This document shows positions 61,989 through 64,000 of a DNA stretch of 64,000 bases, piece after piece. The position numbers and the translations under genes are program-made. The notes below the pieces were generated by a model that did not search any database, was not told the origin of the DNA, and was given only the letters and a program-made list of their open reading frames with translations. Source of the DNA: Marisa cornuarietis (lineage: Eukaryota; Mollusca; Gastropoda; Architaenioglossa; Ampullariidae); contig SMMW01000148.1 of NCBI GenBank assembly GCA_004794655.1, positions 1-64,000 of the forward strand, in the 5' to 3' direction. Numbering within the stretch: the stretch's first letter is position 1; each line of letters begins with the position of its first letter.

Positions 61989-62834
61989 ACTACTATTTTA
62001 AGTTGCAGGCTATTTTGAAGACCCCATACACTTTTTATCAATAAATAGCCCTCAGACTGTCTTTAAATTTCGTCAGAAATAATTACTCATTACAAGCATG
62101 GTGAAAAATCCAGACAACCTAATAATCCCCCCCCCCCAAAAAAAAGAAACAAAGAAACAAACAAAGCCATACGTTTTTTTTGATTCCTTGCTTTTATACC
62201 CCGGGTGTCTAGCAAATAAAACATATCAAACACCTTCTTTGAATACTGAGTATCCGGAAGTTTGAACAAGCGCAGCAGGTTTTTATTACATTTATTCTGA
62301 GAGACAGTATGCGGGGCTAGTATCTCACTTATGCATGACAACACGGAACATTCACAGCACGGCACAGCACAGCACTAGACTCAGGTATGTGTATCCATTA
62401 ACTACTTCCAGATTTTGCTTCCAATAAAACCCTTATTCTCTACTTGCTATATAGCCTATTTTAGTTCGAAGTTGACCTTAGACCAGTTCGCTGAACTGTC
62501 CAATACTGAGTGACTAACTGATTTTGCAAACAAGTGAAAATTGCTGCAAACAGTGTCAAGTCATCTGCAAACAGTAAGTAGAAACTTTCTATATGATGTC
62601 GTGTTAAGGACACCACATTTTTTTTTCGTTGGACAGTATGTCTCCAGCTAATAAGTCTTAAATAATTAGAAAAGTATCGAGCTAAGAATACCACCCTACA
62701 TAAGCCCCTGTAGGCAGTCACAGAACTGGGACAGGGTATGAGTGCTACTCCTAATACAAAACACAAAACATTAAGCTCGTGATGCCCAAAACACAAAAGT
62801 GTCCCAAGAAAAATACTGTCAGGTGAATACTAAC

Positions 62835-62969
62835 TGTGCTGACACCTCTCTCCTTTCCAACCTGGCTTACACCCCATGCTACACGCTCCATCCAGGGGAT
62901 TACAAAGTCCTTGAACACAGTTGGGATTACACATCTCGCGACACCCTGCTCCAAATCCTGAAGAACAGG
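62835..62969 (-). CDS. EGF-like exon of gene 4
   Basis: ACSSGFGAGCREMCNPNC to GCKPGWKGERCQH. Acceptor TTTTTCAG, donor GTTAGT, phase 1-1. Confidence 0.85.
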
Positions 62970-63769
62970 CTGAAAAAAATAAAGTTAAAGATGCTTTAAA
63001 AAGTTCTGAACGATCAATATCCGTACAAGTGACCAAACTCGTTTGTGGTCCAATCAGTACTCTGATTGGGTAATGAGAACCCTAAGTGACAGACTGTGCA
63101 TGTTTAGTCAAATTTTATATTAGGGTCACAGAAAATTGACAAAATGATATCCGCAATATGTGGCCAGTTAAGGTAACCATGACTACCATGTAACCACAGC
63201 TGACATCACGTAAGACCTCAGTCACCGGAGAAGGCAGCAGCCATGTTTGTACACGTACACCCCTATGTAACACGTGATCTCAGTCTCATATTTGCTTCAC
63301 AGTTTAACTGTCTACATACAATGCTGACGTCACTATTGTTAATCTCTCTCTGGTGGCGGTTTGTAGGCGTTTGCCACAAGAACTGAAAGAGTGTAGCTAC
63401 CCAGACTTGGAAAATGGAATCATGCACTGTGAGTTATCCAAATATTCGATAAAATTATACTCCATTAGTCCCTTGAAACTGACGTGGGGTTTCTGATATC
63501 ACAAAAACACACGTACGTTAATATGCTAAGCCATCCCCAAAGTTTAATATCATTATATTATCATTCAATATCATAATATAACAGCCATAGTGCAAGACTG
63601 AGCATTTACAGCAAAAACACTTTAAAACATGAAGAGCTTTACAAAAGCAAAATAATAATGAGAGTAAAATTAGAATTAACAGGTAGCTTTGGATAAGTGT
63701 GTAAGAAATAAATCCTTTTGTTAACAAATAACACTTTTATGAAAGATAAAAACATGAAAGTATACTGAC

Positions 63770-63901
63770 GGTAATGGCACCTGTTGCCTTCCCAGCCAGG
63801 CTTACAGTTACACCTGCCGTTAGTGTGAAGGCAGTTGCCATCGACACAGTTATCGCTACACTTATCACTGCATTGGTATCCATAAAATCCTCGAGGGCAG
63901 G
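63770..63901 (-). CDS. EGF-like exon of gene 4
   Basis: ACPRGFYGYQCSDKCSDNC to CKPGWEGNRCHY. Acceptor TCCTTAG, donor GTCAGT, phase 1-1. It is the paralog of gene 3 exon 8. Upstream exons lie beyond the window. Confidence 0.87.
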
Positions 63902-64000
63902 CTAAGGAAGAAATAAATGATGCAATCATTAACGAATGTATGTATATTTCTCCCACATAATATGAAATACACAAGAAACGAGAAACACACAAGTGCTTTA

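Overview
The window is animal genomic DNA, most likely from a gastropod or other mollusc. Genes are split into small exons with GT-AG introns, the introns are long and rich in repeats, and the main gene family (receptor protein tyrosine phosphatases with EGF-like and fucolectin/F5-8C-like ectodomains) is a type known from mollusc genomes. The species assignment is inference. All exon models were built by hand from splice signals, reading phase and comparison between the paralogs in the window.

Layout. (1) 242-541 (+) is the last coding exon of a receptor-type tyrosine phosphatase (gene 1). (2) 3422-15916 (+) is gene 2, a paralog. It has a signal peptide, one EGF-like exon, two galactose-binding-like domains of two exons each, four EGF-like exons, a linker and a transmembrane exon. 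No phosphatase exon follows it on this strand. A CR1/L2-like LINE (4063-7765, -) sits in its first intron. (3) 16.4-32 kb is a repeat island. It holds minisatellites, a 1.5 kb terminal-inverted-repeat segment, two dispersed elements carrying related satellite arrays, and two units each holding a U1 snRNA gene (-) plus degraded 5S rDNA (+). It also holds a small four-exon gene (25974-27917, +) for a stand-alone P2X7 C-terminal-like domain protein. (4) 33199-57017 (-) is gene 3. All 29 coding exons were found and join in phase into a 1,295-residue receptor: signal peptide, EGF, two galactose-binding-like domains, four EGF, one membrane segment and two tandem phosphatase domains. A third U1 unit and a 5'-truncated RTE-like LINE lie in its introns. 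(5) 57.0-61.05 kb has no recognised exon. Three more EGF-like exons (-) at 61051-63901 belong to a further paralog (gene 4) or to alternative upstream exons of gene 3.

The four receptor loci point head-to-head in two pairs (+,+ then -,-), as expected from local duplication. Every ectodomain exon of genes 2 and 3 is phase 1-1, so modules can be gained, lost or spliced out without breaking the frame. Gene 3 should be a membrane phosphatase with a catalytically competent first domain. Gene 2 looks like a receptor that shares the ectodomain but has only a short tail. The most unusual features are the U1/5S composite units (one U1 copy has its only change in the Sm site, and a retroposon has split its promoter), minisatellites that repeat a 5' splice site directly behind exons, the P2X7-like mini-gene, and the phosphatase-less paralog.
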